Counted from the first letter of the stretch, positions 7,352-15,926 are shown. The stretch is 19,624 bases of DNA from Lachnospiraceae bacterium (GCA_900757195.1 CAAEMZ010000043.1:1-19624), one strand, 5' to 3'. Made by a program: numbers and translations. The notes: a model not told the origin generated them from the letters alone.

Positions 7352-8452
7352 CTAGTTTGTCAAATAATCTTTTAATTTACTGCTTCTTCCCCGGCCCTTC
7401 AGCTTTCGCAGGGCTTTCGCCTCAATCTGGCGGATCCGTTCCCGGGTCACATTGAATTCTTTTCCGACCTCCTCCAGCGTCCTGGCCCGTCCGTCATCCA
7501 GACCGAAACGCAGACGCAGAACTTTGGATTCCCTCTCCGAAAGCGTTGAAAGCACTTCCTCCAACTGTTCCTGAAGCATCGTAAAGGCCGCCGCCTCTGC
7601 CGGCACCGGCACATGATCGTCCTGAATAAAATCACCGAGATGGCTGTCTTCCTCTTCGCCGATCGGTGTCTCCAGTGACACCGGTTCCATGGAAATCTTC
7701 ATAACTTCCCGGACCTTTTCCACCGGCAATTCCATCCGTTCTGCGATTTCCTCCGGTGTGGCTTCCCGTCCCAGCTCCTGGAGAAGCTGTCTGGAAGTCC
7801 GCACCAGCTTATTGATCGTTTCAACCATGTGTACCGGAATCCGGATCGTCCGGGCCTGATCTGCAATCGCCCGTGTAATGGCCTGACGAATCCACCAGGT
7901 GGCATAGGTACTGAATTTATAGCCTTTTCTGTAATCAAACTTTTCCACAGCCTTTATAAGCCCAAGATTTCCTTCCTGAATCAGATCCAGAAGCTGCATG
8001 CCACGGCCCACATGCCGTTTGGCAATACTCACCACCAGACGGAGATTGGCTTCCGACAGACGTTTTTTCGCCTCATCATCCCCGGCCTCAATCCGTTTTG
8101 CCAGTTCCATTTCTTCCTCAGCGGATAAAAGCGGCACTTTTCCGATTTCTTTCAGATACATCCGCACCGGATCCTCCATATTGACCCCATCGGGTACAGA
8201 GAAATCAATCTGCGCGAGTTCCTCCGATGCCTCCTCTTCAAAAAAGTCTTCCGGCACCTCAATATCTTCAATTTTCAGTAAATCAACATGCGCCTTCTCC
8301 ATCGCCTCATAAATCTGCTCAATCTGTTCTTCTGTCAGATCAATATCCGAAAAATAGTCAATAACTTCCTGAAAAGCCATGCTGGTCTTTTTATGTTTAC
8401 CGACTGTCACCAGTCCTTTTAACCGTTCTTCAAATGTTAATTTTTCGCCCAT
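7352..8452 (-). CDS. rpoD: RNA polymerase housekeeping sigma factor SigA/RpoD
   Basis: This is the primary sigma-70 factor that directs RNA polymerase to housekeeping promoters. The 366-residue protein has a region 1.1-like N-terminus with an acidic patch (about residues 60-85). Region 1.2 begins DPVRMYLKEIG at about 94. Region 2 runs from about 134 to 205, with LLDLIQEGNLGLIKAVEKFD and YKFSTYATWWIRQAITR. Region 3 follows, and region 4 has TRERIRQIEAKALRKL near 336-351 for -35 recognition. I choose the second of two close ATGs (8450-8452): GGGAGG directly abuts the first ATG but lies six bases before the second. It is 38 bases after dnaG, in the classic macromolecular-synthesis arrangement (dnaG with sigA). 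Its consensus fits the many TTGACA/TATAAT promoters seen in this window. Confidence 0.97.
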   Translation of the reverse strand: MGEKLTFEERLKGLVTVGKHKKTSMAFQEVIDYFSDIDLTEEQIEQIYEAMEKAHVDLLKIEDIEVPEDFFEEEASEELAQIDFSVPDGVNMEDPVRMYLKEIGKVPLLSAEEEMELAKRIEAGDDEAKKRLSEANLRLVVSIAKRHVGRGMQLLDLIQEGNLGLIKAVEKFDYRKGYKFSTYATWWIRQAITRAIADQARTIRIPVHMVETINKLVRTSRQLLQELGREATPEEIAERMELPVEKVREVMKISMEPVSLETPIGEEEDSHLGDFIQDDHVPVPAEAAAFTMLQEQLEEVLSTLSERESKVLRLRFGLDDGRARTLEEVGKEFNVTRERIRQIEAKALRKLKGRGRSSKLKDYLTN

Positions 8453-8490
8453 AGTCATCCTCCCGGCAATCTGTCTATATTCTTTCCACC

Positions 8491-10263
8491 CTAAAGAGAA
8501 ATATGCAAATTCTGTAAATCGGATTTCATCCGGATAATGTTCTGTAACTCGCTCAGATCCTGGATTTTACGGCTCATTTCATCCAAATGATGTCTTTTAA
8601 TCCGCACAACGGTTTCTGTCAGAGCCTTTTCTCTGGCATTTTTATCTTCAATTCCCGCAATATCGGAATTAAAAATGGCCGCAACCAGATTCTGTTCTTC
8701 CTTTTCCTGAAAAAGATTAATAATCTGTCCCGGCACGATCTGTCCGGTGGCCTCAATGGACTCGTAAACTGCCCGGCATACGCTCTGATAGACCGGGTGA
8801 ACAAAATCCTCCGGACCAAGCCACGGCCGGATCTTTTTCAGAAGGCCGACATCATTGACAACCCATGTCAGAAGCAGCTTCTGGGACGCAAGAAGGGCTT
8901 CCGGATATTCGCCGCTGCGGTCACCGGTTTTCTCCGGCAACGGACGGTTTTCTCCCGGCATTTCCCGCTCAGGCAGGGTCAGGCCGAAACGGTTGACGAG
9001 CTTCCGGAGATTTTCAAAAGGTATGCCATAATGGCGTGCCACCGCTTCGATATAATTATTCCGCTCCAATTCCTGCTCGAAAGTAAGAAGCTTTTTAGCC
9101 ACTGCATTAAAGAAACGGGTCTTCCCGTCCGGATCGCCCAGATCGTAAGACTTTTCCAGAATGGAAATTTCAAACATAAAACTGTTTTCTGCCTGTTCAA
9201 TCCGTTCTTTAAAAGCGTCCACGCCCAGATTCTTTATAAATTCATCCGGATCTTTATAAGGGTTCATATGTATAATCCGTATCCGGAGTCCCGCCGAACG
9301 CAGAATCGGAATCGCCCGGAGGATTGCCTTAACGCCGGCTTCATCACTGTCGTAAGCCAGTAATACTTCTTCGGTATAGCGTTTCAGAAGAATTCCGTGC
9401 TGGAGTGTAAATGCCGTTCCAAGGGAAGCGACCGCGTTCGTAAAGCCCGCCTGATGCATGGCGATGACATCCATATAACCTTCGCAGATAATCATAAACG
9501 GCTGTCGCGATGTCCTGGCGAAATTCAGTCCGTACAGGTTCCGGCTTTTATCAAAAAGCATCGTTTCCGGCGAATTCAAATATTTCGGCGTTCCCTCACC
9601 GAGAACACGGCCCCCAAAGCCGATCACCTTACTATTCACATCCATAATCGGAAACATCACCCGATTCCAGAATTTATCGTGGGCGCCCCGTTTTTCATCA
9701 ATCGTTACAAGGCCCGAGTCCTTCAAAAGACCATCGTCATAGCCCCGGTTCCGTAAAAACTGGTATAAGTCATCTCTGTAGGGATTCGAATAACCAAGGC
9801 CGAAATGGGCGATCGTTTCTCCACTCAGCTTTCTCTGTTCAAAATAATCCCGGGCATTGGCGCCGCCCTGGCTTTTTAACTGATAATAAAAATACCGCGC
9901 CGCTTCTTTATGGATATCCAGAAGCTTCTGCCGGCGGTTTCTCGCCTGCTTCTCCGCTTCGGTCACCTCTGCCTCCGGCAGCTTGATCCCGGCTCTTTCC
10001 GCCAGATATTTTACCGCCTCAAGAAATGTATAATTTTCATATTCCATAACAAACGTAAAAACATTGCCTCCGGCGCCGCAGCCAAAGCAATAATACATCT
10101 GCTTGTCCCGGCTCACTGAAAAAGAGGGCGATTTTTCGTTATGGAACGGACACAGCCCAAAATAAGAGCTGCCCTTTTTGGTAAGCTTTATGTAATTTCC
10201 AATCAGATCCACCACATCATTACGTGCGCGGACTTCCTCAATCAAATCATCTGAATAAAACAT
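8491..10263 (-). CDS. dnaG: DNA primase DnaG
   Basis: This enzyme makes RNA primers for the replication fork and works with the DnaB-type helicase. The protein is 590 residues, normal for DnaG. The N-terminal CHC2 zinc finger shows C38-P-F-H41 and C59-F-G-C62. The catalytic TOPRIM domain has E261 in CEGYMD, D305 and D307 in AYDSDEAG, and DPD at 338-340. The C-terminal part (from about 440) is the helicase-binding region. The start is the ATG at 10261-10263: its A is shared with the dgt TGA stop, and GGTGG lies five bases upstream. An in-frame start at 10278 would add five residues inside dgt and lacks support. Expression is therefore coupled to dgt. Confidence 0.97.
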   Translation of the reverse strand: MFYSDDLIEEVRARNDVVDLIGNYIKLTKKGSSYFGLCPFHNEKSPSFSVSRDKQMYYCFGCGAGGNVFTFVMEYENYTFLEAVKYLAERAGIKLPEAEVTEAEKQARNRRQKLLDIHKEAARYFYYQLKSQGGANARDYFEQRKLSGETIAHFGLGYSNPYRDDLYQFLRNRGYDDGLLKDSGLVTIDEKRGAHDKFWNRVMFPIMDVNSKVIGFGGRVLGEGTPKYLNSPETMLFDKSRNLYGLNFARTSRQPFMIICEGYMDVIAMHQAGFTNAVASLGTAFTLQHGILLKRYTEEVLLAYDSDEAGVKAILRAIPILRSAGLRIRIIHMNPYKDPDEFIKNLGVDAFKERIEQAENSFMFEISILEKSYDLGDPDGKTRFFNAVAKKLLTFEQELERNNYIEAVARHYGIPFENLRKLVNRFGLTLPEREMPGENRPLPEKTGDRSGEYPEALLASQKLLLTWVVNDVGLLKKIRPWLGPEDFVHPVYQSVCRAVYESIEATGQIVPGQIINLFQEKEEQNLVAAIFNSDIAGIEDKNAREKALTETVVRIKRHHLDEMSRKIQDLSELQNIIRMKSDLQNLHISL

Positions 10264-11273
10264 CAGACCACCTTCCATACAAAAGGCACATACAGATCTT
10301 CGTATATCTTAATGGAATACTGATCTGTCATACCTGCAATATAATCACAAACAACAGATTCCATCATCTCTCCCCGCTCTGTAACCAGACGCACATATTC
10401 TTCGGGAAGCTCGTGGAAATTTTTCATAAAATGATGATACAAAACCTCCAGCATGTTCTGGGCCTTCTTTTCCTGCCCTTTGGCAATCGGGTTTGTATAG
10501 ACATTTTCAAACATATAGCTTCGCAGTCCGAGCATGGCTTTCTCAATCGCTTCCGGCATCCGGATATCCGGCCGGTCCATGCTCTCCTGTATGATGCCAT
10601 GAATCAGTGTATTCAAACGCTCCTTGGAAGAGTGTCCCAGAACTGCCGTATATATATCCGGCAGTGATGCTTCGCTGATGATATGGGCCCGGACGGCATC
10701 GTCAATATCATGATTGATATATGCGATCTTATCCGAAAAGCGGACGATTTTCCCCTCCATGGTCATCGGCATCCGGGATGTGGAATGGTTCATCATACCA
10801 TCCCGGACTTCCTTTGTCAGATTCAGGCCTTCACAGTTTTTTTCCAGCAGCTCCACAACCCGGACACTCTGATAATAATGTTTGAATCCATTGGGGTGAA
10901 GTTTATCAAGAATATCCTCGCCTGCATGACCGAAAGGCGTATGTCCCAGATCATGCCCCAGGGCAATGGCCTCCGTCAGATCCTCATTCATCCGAAGGGC
11001 TCTGGCTATGGTCCTGGCAATCTGGGCGACTTCCAGCGTATGTGTCAGCCGCGTCCGGTAATGATCCCCGGCCGGCGCCAGAAAAACCTGAGTTTTATGC
11101 TTCATCCGCCGAAAAGACTTGGAATGAAGAATCCTGTCTCTGTCTCTCTGATACATCGGACGTATGTCACACTGGGCTTCCTGTCTGTCCCGTCCGAGAG
11201 AATTCTGGCTCAGGGATGCATAAGGACTTAAATAATCTTTTTCCCATTTTTCCTGTTTTTCTCGAATATTCAT
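10263..11273 (-). CDS. dgt: Deoxyguanosinetriphosphate triphosphohydrolase-like protein
   Basis: This is an HD-superfamily dNTP triphosphohydrolase that splits dNTPs into deoxynucleoside and tripolyphosphate, helping to set dNTP pools. At 336 residues it is the short form of the family. The HD metal site is clear: H78 in RTRLTHTLEV, H107-D108 in GHDLGHTPFGHAGE, and the later aspartate in RFSDKIAYINHDIDD. The start ATG has AAGGAG eight bases upstream. It is the first gene of the leftward operon dgt-dnaG-sigA, an order common in Clostridia; in Bacilli another gene takes this position. Whether dGTP is the favoured substrate cannot be read from sequence, as many relatives act on several dNTPs. 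Confidence 0.93.
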   Translation of the reverse strand: MNIREKQEKWEKDYLSPYASLSQNSLGRDRQEAQCDIRPMYQRDRDRILHSKSFRRMKHKTQVFLAPAGDHYRTRLTHTLEVAQIARTIARALRMNEDLTEAIALGHDLGHTPFGHAGEDILDKLHPNGFKHYYQSVRVVELLEKNCEGLNLTKEVRDGMMNHSTSRMPMTMEGKIVRFSDKIAYINHDIDDAVRAHIISEASLPDIYTAVLGHSSKERLNTLIHGIIQESMDRPDIRMPEAIEKAMLGLRSYMFENVYTNPIAKGQEKKAQNMLEVLYHHFMKNFHELPEEYVRLVTERGEMMESVVCDYIAGMTDQYSIKIYEDLYVPFVWKVV

Positions 11274-11340
11274 AAAAATCTCTCCTTATATTACATATTC
11301 GCCATCAAGTCTGAAATTCCTTCCTTTTAATTATGAAATG

Positions 11341-11346
11341 ATTATA
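11341..11346 (-). promoter_or_regulatory. Candidate -10 element for the dgt-dnaG-sigA operon
   Basis: A perfect TATAAT on the minus strand lies about 67 bases before dgt. A second TATAAT is at 11365-11370. Neither has a convincing -35 hexamer at 16-18 bases. The AT-rich block around them forms an imperfect inverted repeat (11342-11370). At least one is probably used, since no other promoter is visible for this operon. Confidence 0.45.
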
Positions 11347-11372
11347 ACTTTTTTATAAAAAAAGATTATACG

Positions 11373-11401
11373 TTGTGCCTTTGAAAAAATTATGGTACAC
11401 T
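11373..11401 (+). promoter_or_regulatory. Extended -10 promoter of mutY
   Basis: TTGTGC (11373-11378) lies 17 bases from TACACT (11396-11401), which is preceded by TGG, an extended -10 motif. The expected transcription start falls at or next to the A of the ATG at 11408. Confidence 0.6.
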
Positions 11402-11407
11402 GTGGCT

Positions 11408-12454
11408 ATGTCAAAATTAATGAATATCCAACAATTTCAAACAAATTTATCCCAATGGTATGCAGCCTTCGGAAGAGACCTTCCATGGCGCCATACCCAC
11501 GATCCTTACGCCATCTGGGTGAGTGAAATTATGCTTCAGCAGACTCAGGTGGACACGGTCAAAAATTATTATATCCGATTTCTTGAGACACTTCCGGATA
11601 TCCGGTCCCTGGCGGATGCGGATGAAGATCTCGTTTTCAAGCTTTGGGAGGGGCTTGGTTATTACCGCCGGGTACGCCACATGCAGGAAGCTGCCCGCCA
11701 GATGATGTCCGATTATAACGGCATTTTCCCGGATACCTATGATGAAATCATAAAACTCAAAGGAATCGGCGCCTACACGGCCAGCGCCATTTCAAGCATT
11801 GCTTTCGGCCGGGAAAAAGGCGTTGTGGATGGAAATACGCTGAGGATTCTGTCCCGGATCTACAACCTCCAGGATAATATTGCTCAGGATAAGACAAAAA
11901 AAGCGTTTCAGATTTTAATGGATGAACTGATTCGCGGAACCGATCCATCGATTTTTAATCAGGCTATGATGGACCTTGGCGCCGGCATATGCACACCGCG
12001 CAAACCGGACTGTGAACACTGTCCCGTTCAGGATTTCTGCGAAGCCCGGGCCGCCGGAACCGAAGGCCTGCTTCCGGTCAACATCAAAAACACATCCAAG
12101 ACCGATCTGTATTACATTACAGCCATCCTCAAAAAAGAGGATAAATACTTCCTTGTTAAGAACAAAGAAGGACTTTTGGAGAACCTCTATGCCTTCGTCC
12201 AGTACGAAGTTGAATCTCCGGTCAGTTTTGAGGAAACCTTCTATGAAAACTACGGAATGTCCGTACGGCTTTATGAATACTGCAAAGAAATCAAGCACGT
12301 ATTTTCCCACCGCATCTGGCATATGAACGTTTACATCGGTGAAATTTCAGATACATCCGTCCCATTGGATTATGAAGACTGCTTCTACACCGAAGACGAG
12401 CTGTCCGAACTTCCGATATCTACCGCCCATCGCAAAGTCTATGCCTTACGCTAA
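11408..12454 (+). CDS. mutY: Adenine DNA glycosylase MutY
   Basis: MutY removes adenine mispaired with 8-oxoguanine and so limits oxidative G:C to T:A mutation. The 348-residue protein has the catalytic glutamate segment SEIMLQQTQV, a helix-hairpin-helix LKGIGAYTASAI, the catalytic aspartate in VVDGN, and four iron-sulfur cysteines spaced C-x6-C-x2-C-x5-C (in CTPRKPDCEHCPVQDFC). It also has a C-terminal NUDIX-like 8-oxoguanine-recognition domain with VFSHRIWHM. The start is uncertain. A GTG at 11375 lies inside the promoter. ATG 11408 fits the transcript start. ATG 11420 (MNIQQF) would match the E. coli N-terminus best. No Shine-Dalgarno site precedes either ATG. The gene is divergent from dgt and ends at a perfect terminator. 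Confidence 0.95.
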   Translation: MSKLMNIQQFQTNLSQWYAAFGRDLPWRHTHDPYAIWVSEIMLQQTQVDTVKNYYIRFLETLPDIRSLADADEDLVFKLWEGLGYYRRVRHMQEAARQMMSDYNGIFPDTYDEIIKLKGIGAYTASAISSIAFGREKGVVDGNTLRILSRIYNLQDNIAQDKTKKAFQILMDELIRGTDPSIFNQAMMDLGAGICTPRKPDCEHCPVQDFCEARAAGTEGLLPVNIKNTSKTDLYYITAILKKEDKYFLVKNKEGLLENLYAFVQYEVESPVSFEETFYENYGMSVRLYEYCKEIKHVFSHRIWHMNVYIGEISDTSVPLDYEDCFYTEDELSELPISTAHRKVYALR

Positions 12455-12494
12455 AAAAATATGGTACTTCGGCTTGGAAGTACCATATTTTTTT
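12452..12494. terminator. Bidirectional terminator between mutY and the metal operon
   Basis: A perfect 12-pair stem (12459-12470 with 12477-12488) with a six-base loop is flanked by seven A residues on the left and seven T residues on the right. It can end both the rightward mutY transcript and the leftward feo transcript. It begins at the mutY stop codon and runs up to the stop of the small Cys-rich gene. Confidence 0.95.
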
Positions 12495-12642
12495 AATTCT
12501 TTTTTCTGTCTTTACATTCTTTTCCGCAGTCTTCACATCCGCAGCTGCAGTATTTACCTTCTTTGATCCGCTGGATCTTCCGGTAGATCACCCATAGGAC
12601 ATAAAGCAGTATCACTGCCGTAAAAGCGATGGTCCACAGCAT
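12493..12642 (-). CDS. FeoB-associated Cys-rich membrane protein
   Basis: This short gene encodes 49 residues. It starts with a single hydrophobic segment (about residues 2-20, LWTIAFTAVILLYVLWVIY), then a basic stretch (RKIQRIKEG) and a cysteine cluster YCSCGCEDCGKEC with five cysteines, ending in a lysine-rich tail. This matches the FeoB-associated Cys-rich membrane protein family, found directly after feoB in Firmicutes and thought to assist ferrous-iron transport, perhaps as the counterpart of FeoC. The ATG at 12640-12642 has a perfect AGGAGG eight bases upstream, overlapping the feoB stop, so the two are translated together. It is the last gene of the operon, and its stop lies in the terminator tail. 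Confidence 0.9.
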   Translation of the reverse strand: MLWTIAFTAVILLYVLWVIYRKIQRIKEGKYCSCGCEDCGKECKDRKKN

Positions 12643-12654
12643 AAAATCAGCCTC

Positions 12655-14706
12655 CTATATCAGACAGGAACCTGCCTGGAATATCAGAACAGCGACGCCC
12701 CATGCAATAAGAAGCTGCATAAAAATCATGCCTATCGTCCATTTCCATGAATTCGTCTCTTTATGTATCGTTGCAATAGTCGCTATACACGGAATATAAA
12801 GCAGGCAGAAAATCATCAGCACGTAGGCATTCAGATTTCCAAATCCCATGGCATTTAAGGTCCGGTGAAAAGCTTCGATGCCCGTATCCGAATTAATATT
12901 CATACTGAAAAGAACACTGCAGCTGGAAACGACCAGCTCTTTTGCTGCAATACCGGAAATCAGCGCCACACCGATCTGCCAAAGTCCAAGACCCGCCGGA
13001 GCCAGAACCGGCACGAGGAATTTTCCGATTGATGCGGCAAAGCTTTCCGATACATCCGTTATCATTCCGGAAGGCCCGAAATTCATGACCACCCATAACA
13101 AAACCGATCCGACAAAAATCGTTGTTCCCGCTTTTGTCAGATAATCTTTAATTTTTTCCCAGACATAAATCATAATTGTCCGGGCATTCGGTGATTTATA
13201 TTCCGGCAGTTCAATAAGTAAACAGTTCTTTTCTTCATTTCTGCACACAACCCTGCTGTAAATCAGCGCCACAATAATCGCTACCACAAGGCCAATAACA
13301 TACATGGAAAAGGCCGCCGCCATTGCATAACCGCCAAAAAACATTTTCGAAAACAAAACGTATATCGGAAGTCTCGCACTGCAGGACATAAAAGGAACGA
13401 CCATAATCGTACGCAGGCGGTCTCTGGTGTCTTCCAGTGTCCTGGCGCTCATGACCGCAGGGACCGTGCAGCCGAATCCGAGAAGCATCGGAATAAAGGC
13501 CCGTCCTGAAAGCCCCATCCGGCCCATAAGCCCGTCCATGACATAAGCCACCCGGGACATATACCCGCTGTCCTCCAGAAAAGCCAGCGCCAGAAACAGC
13601 ATAAAAATATTCGGCAGGAAAGTCAGAATACCTCCGACACCGACAATAATGCCGTCGCAGACAAGAGAAATCAGCGCCGGCCCCAGATTCAGGGCTGTCA
13701 TTCCATTAAAAACGCCTTTGGAAAACGCCGATATGACGACTTCAAATCCACCGGCGATCCAGTCTCCCACTGCAAACGTCAGCAAAAAGACCAACGCCAT
13801 AATACCAAAGAAAATCGGCATTCCCCAGGTCGGGTGCGTCAGCCAATGGTCGATTTTCTCTGTTGCCGCCTGCTTTTTGCTGCGGTTTAAGAGTACCTCA
13901 TCAATGATTTCTTCAATAAAATCATATTTCTGATTAATAATTTCATGTTCATAATTCCGGTCGACGATGTCATCCGTCCGGATCGGATAATTTTTCATGA
14001 CCTCAGGGTCTTTCTCCAGCATCTTTATCGCATGCCATCTCGGGTTCACGATGCCCGGATAGGTATCCAGAAGCCGCGCCTCCAGATCATCAATCTTATC
14101 TTCGATATCGTCGCTGTAAACCATGGCGAATTCTTTATGATGATTATGCTTATGATGGCTCTGGCATTTAATGTCGTGATGATGCTCCAGCCCTTCGTTA
14201 TTGGCCTTTCCCTGGTGATGGGCCACCGCATGCATCAGCACCTCCAGCCCCGTCCGCTTTCTTGCGGATACGGGCACTACAGGAATACCGAGCATCTCCG
14301 GCAGACGATGGATATCCAGTTCCATCCCCCGTTCTTCAACAATATCCATCATATTCAGCGCCAGAACGACCGGTTTCCCGAGTTCAATGAGCTGTAAGGT
14401 GAGATAAAGATTTCTTTCCAGATTTGAGGCGTCGGCCACATCCACGACCACATCCACTTCATCCTCCAGCAGATACTGCCGGGATAAAATCTCCTCTGTG
14501 GAATAACAGGTCAGACTGTAGATTCCCGGAAGATCGACCAGCTTGTACTGAAATTCATGAAACCGGAAAACACCTTCCTTTTTTTCTACGGTAACTCCCG
14601 GCCAGTTGGCCACCTTCAGCCGGGCGCCGGTATAGGCATTAAATAATGTCGTCTTTCCACAGTTCGGATTGCCCGCAAAGGCCACATTGATTATCGGCTG
14701 TTCCAT
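12655..14706 (-). CDS. feoB: Ferrous iron transport protein B
   Basis: FeoB is the membrane transporter for ferrous iron, with a cytoplasmic G-protein domain. The 683-residue protein shows G1 GNPNCGKT (12-19), a switch region with WPGVTVEKKEG, G3 DLPG (58-61), G4 NMMD (118-121) and G5 SARK (147-150). The helical spacer follows, then a membrane domain with the two gate motifs GFGCTVPAVMSARTLEDTRD and PFMSCSARLPIY, each with a conserved cysteine. An insert at about residues 163-190 carries ten histidines (HHHDIKCQSHHKHNHH), a likely metal-binding arm between G5 and the spacer; this is unusual for FeoB. The start overlaps feoA by 16 bases and has GGAGG ten bases upstream. Confidence 0.96.
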   Translation of the reverse strand: MEQPIINVAFAGNPNCGKTTLFNAYTGARLKVANWPGVTVEKKEGVFRFHEFQYKLVDLPGIYSLTCYSTEEILSRQYLLEDEVDVVVDVADASNLERNLYLTLQLIELGKPVVLALNMMDIVEERGMELDIHRLPEMLGIPVVPVSARKRTGLEVLMHAVAHHQGKANNEGLEHHHDIKCQSHHKHNHHKEFAMVYSDDIEDKIDDLEARLLDTYPGIVNPRWHAIKMLEKDPEVMKNYPIRTDDIVDRNYEHEIINQKYDFIEEIIDEVLLNRSKKQAATEKIDHWLTHPTWGMPIFFGIMALVFLLTFAVGDWIAGGFEVVISAFSKGVFNGMTALNLGPALISLVCDGIIVGVGGILTFLPNIFMLFLALAFLEDSGYMSRVAYVMDGLMGRMGLSGRAFIPMLLGFGCTVPAVMSARTLEDTRDRLRTIMVVPFMSCSARLPIYVLFSKMFFGGYAMAAAFSMYVIGLVVAIIVALIYSRVVCRNEEKNCLLIELPEYKSPNARTIMIYVWEKIKDYLTKAGTTIFVGSVLLWVVMNFGPSGMITDVSESFAASIGKFLVPVLAPAGLGLWQIGVALISGIAAKELVVSSCSVLFSMNINSDTGIEAFHRTLNAMGFGNLNAYVLMIFCLLYIPCIATIATIHKETNSWKWTIGMIFMQLLIAWGVAVLIFQAGSCLI

Positions 14707-14933
14707 GATGTCGGTGCCTCCTTTACAGTAATTCCCTCTGATATTTCTCTGCCGATGGCAAGCCGGGTGCCCCGGGCTTTAAAGATCAGCGTTCCGTTTC
14801 TTTTTTTATTTAAAACTTCTGCTTTTGTTCCGTGAATCAATCCGAGAGCCTCCAGCCGGCGGCCGACTTTTTCATTCACATTCACAGCGATCACTTCATA
14901 TTTCTTTCCTGGAATTCCTTCCGACAGGGTCAT
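14691..14933 (-). CDS. feoA: Ferrous iron transport protein A
   Basis: FeoA is a small cytoplasmic SH3-like partner of FeoB. The 80-residue protein has the FeoA pattern: an N-terminal MTLSEGIPGKKYEVIAV strand, the central RRLEALGLIHGTKAEVL (compare the family's RLxxLGLxxGxxv), and RGTRLAIGREISEGITV at the end. GGAGG lies seven bases before the ATG. Its stop lies 16 bases inside feoB, and it starts 32 bases after the GTPase-DUF1980 gene with no promoter or terminator visible between, so it belongs to the same transcript. Confidence 0.95.
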   Translation of the reverse strand: MTLSEGIPGKKYEVIAVNVNEKVGRRLEALGLIHGTKAEVLNKKRNGTLIFKARGTRLAIGREISEGITVKEAPTSWNSR

Positions 14934-14965
14934 ATATTTTCCTCCGTTGCATGATAATCGGTCAT

Positions 14966-15910
14966 CTAGTTAAAATAAACCATATCTTCTTCCGGTTTAT
15001 AGGCTTTCTCGATGCGTTTTGCATAGAGCACCGGACCAATACCGTGGTACTCCTCTTTATATTCCAGGTGGACTTCCGCCGTCACCCGTACCCATTGTTT
15101 ATTTTTCATGCGGGAAGCGAACTTACTTTTGCAGAGAAATCCAAGGAAGGTGATATCGTCGGCACAACAGGTCATCGCCATACGTCCCGGCACGAAATAA
15201 CCCTCTTCAAAATTTTTGGAACGGAAAACCATGCCTTTGATGATGACCTGTTTTCCTTCATACCGCTCGCCGTGGTCGAGGGCATCCAGATACCAGATGC
15301 CATAATTTTCATCACTGATCTCTATCACATCCTGATTCACATCATAAGGAAGAATCTCTTCCCCCGGGTCCAGGATATCGCCGTTCTCCGCCTCAAAAAT
15401 AAGCTCTGCTTTGCTGTTAAGCACTTTGACATTCCGTACCAGATAGGCAATGTCCGTCGTTTCTTCATTACAGCGGTTAAAAATCGCCATTCCTGTACAG
15501 GTCAGTATATCCGACATCAACGAACGCATATTATTCATATATAACTGGAAGGTTGAGGCATCCACTGTGGAAACGACCTGAAACAGCTCCCAGCGATACG
15601 GAAGCTGCATACGCATAAATTCACTAACCGGCCACATACCGTTATATTCGATAATGACCTGCTGCGGACGATGCTCCCGGCGGCATTTTTTCAGAAAATC
15701 CACCGTAAAATCCGCTTTATCTTCAACGGTAACAACATCCACGTTGTACTGTTCCAGCAGCTCCGGTTCAATTTCAATTTCCCCTTCTTCCGTCAGAATG
15801 AGCAGCGTCTTTTCATCCTCCACAAAATTTCCTTCTAAAATCACCTGCTGGATAAATGTGGTTTTTCCACTTTCCAGAAATCCGGTAATCAAATAAACAG
15901 GAACTTCCAT
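14966..15910 (-). CDS. G3E-type GTPase fused to a DUF1980/YcgQ-like domain
   Basis: This 314-residue protein begins with a P-loop of the G3E/CobW type: ITGFLESGKTT, Walker A at residues 10-18. An EYNGMWP segment (88-94) and FNRC (144-147) stand in for the usual EPSG and NKxD-like motifs. It lacks the CxCC metal-chaperone motif of true CobW/COG0523 proteins. The C-terminal part (about 200-305) resembles DUF1980/YcgQ: GKQVIIKGMVFR, a GYFVPGRMAMTCCADD core with C248-C249, then KQWVRVTAEV. In Bacillus, YcgQ-type proteins accompany a permease and zinc-regulated genes. I infer a role in metal allocation. The ATG has GGAGG eight bases upstream and lies 16 bases after the preceding GTPase gene. The fused DUF1980 assignment is from memory of the family pattern, not a search. 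Confidence 0.78.
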   Translation of the reverse strand: MEVPVYLITGFLESGKTTFIQQVILEGNFVEDEKTLLILTEEGEIEIEPELLEQYNVDVVTVEDKADFTVDFLKKCRREHRPQQVIIEYNGMWPVSEFMRMQLPYRWELFQVVSTVDASTFQLYMNNMRSLMSDILTCTGMAIFNRCNEETTDIAYLVRNVKVLNSKAELIFEAENGDILDPGEEILPYDVNQDVIEISDENYGIWYLDALDHGERYEGKQVIIKGMVFRSKNFEEGYFVPGRMAMTCCADDITFLGFLCKSKFASRMKNKQWVRVTAEVHLEYKEEYHGIGPVLYAKRIEKAYKPEEDMVYFN

Positions 15911-15926
15911 CTGTTTTTCCTCCGTT

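Noticed and set aside
8453..8490. Internal promoter ahead of sigA
   Set aside because: The 38-base gap holds only a ribosome-binding site; no paired -35 and -10 elements were seen there, though a promoter inside dnaG cannot be excluded.
14952..14966. Possible Fur box ahead of feoA (tgataat half-site)
   Set aside because: Only one half matches; the second half (ggtcatc) is poor, and no promoter elements are visible in this 32-base gap.
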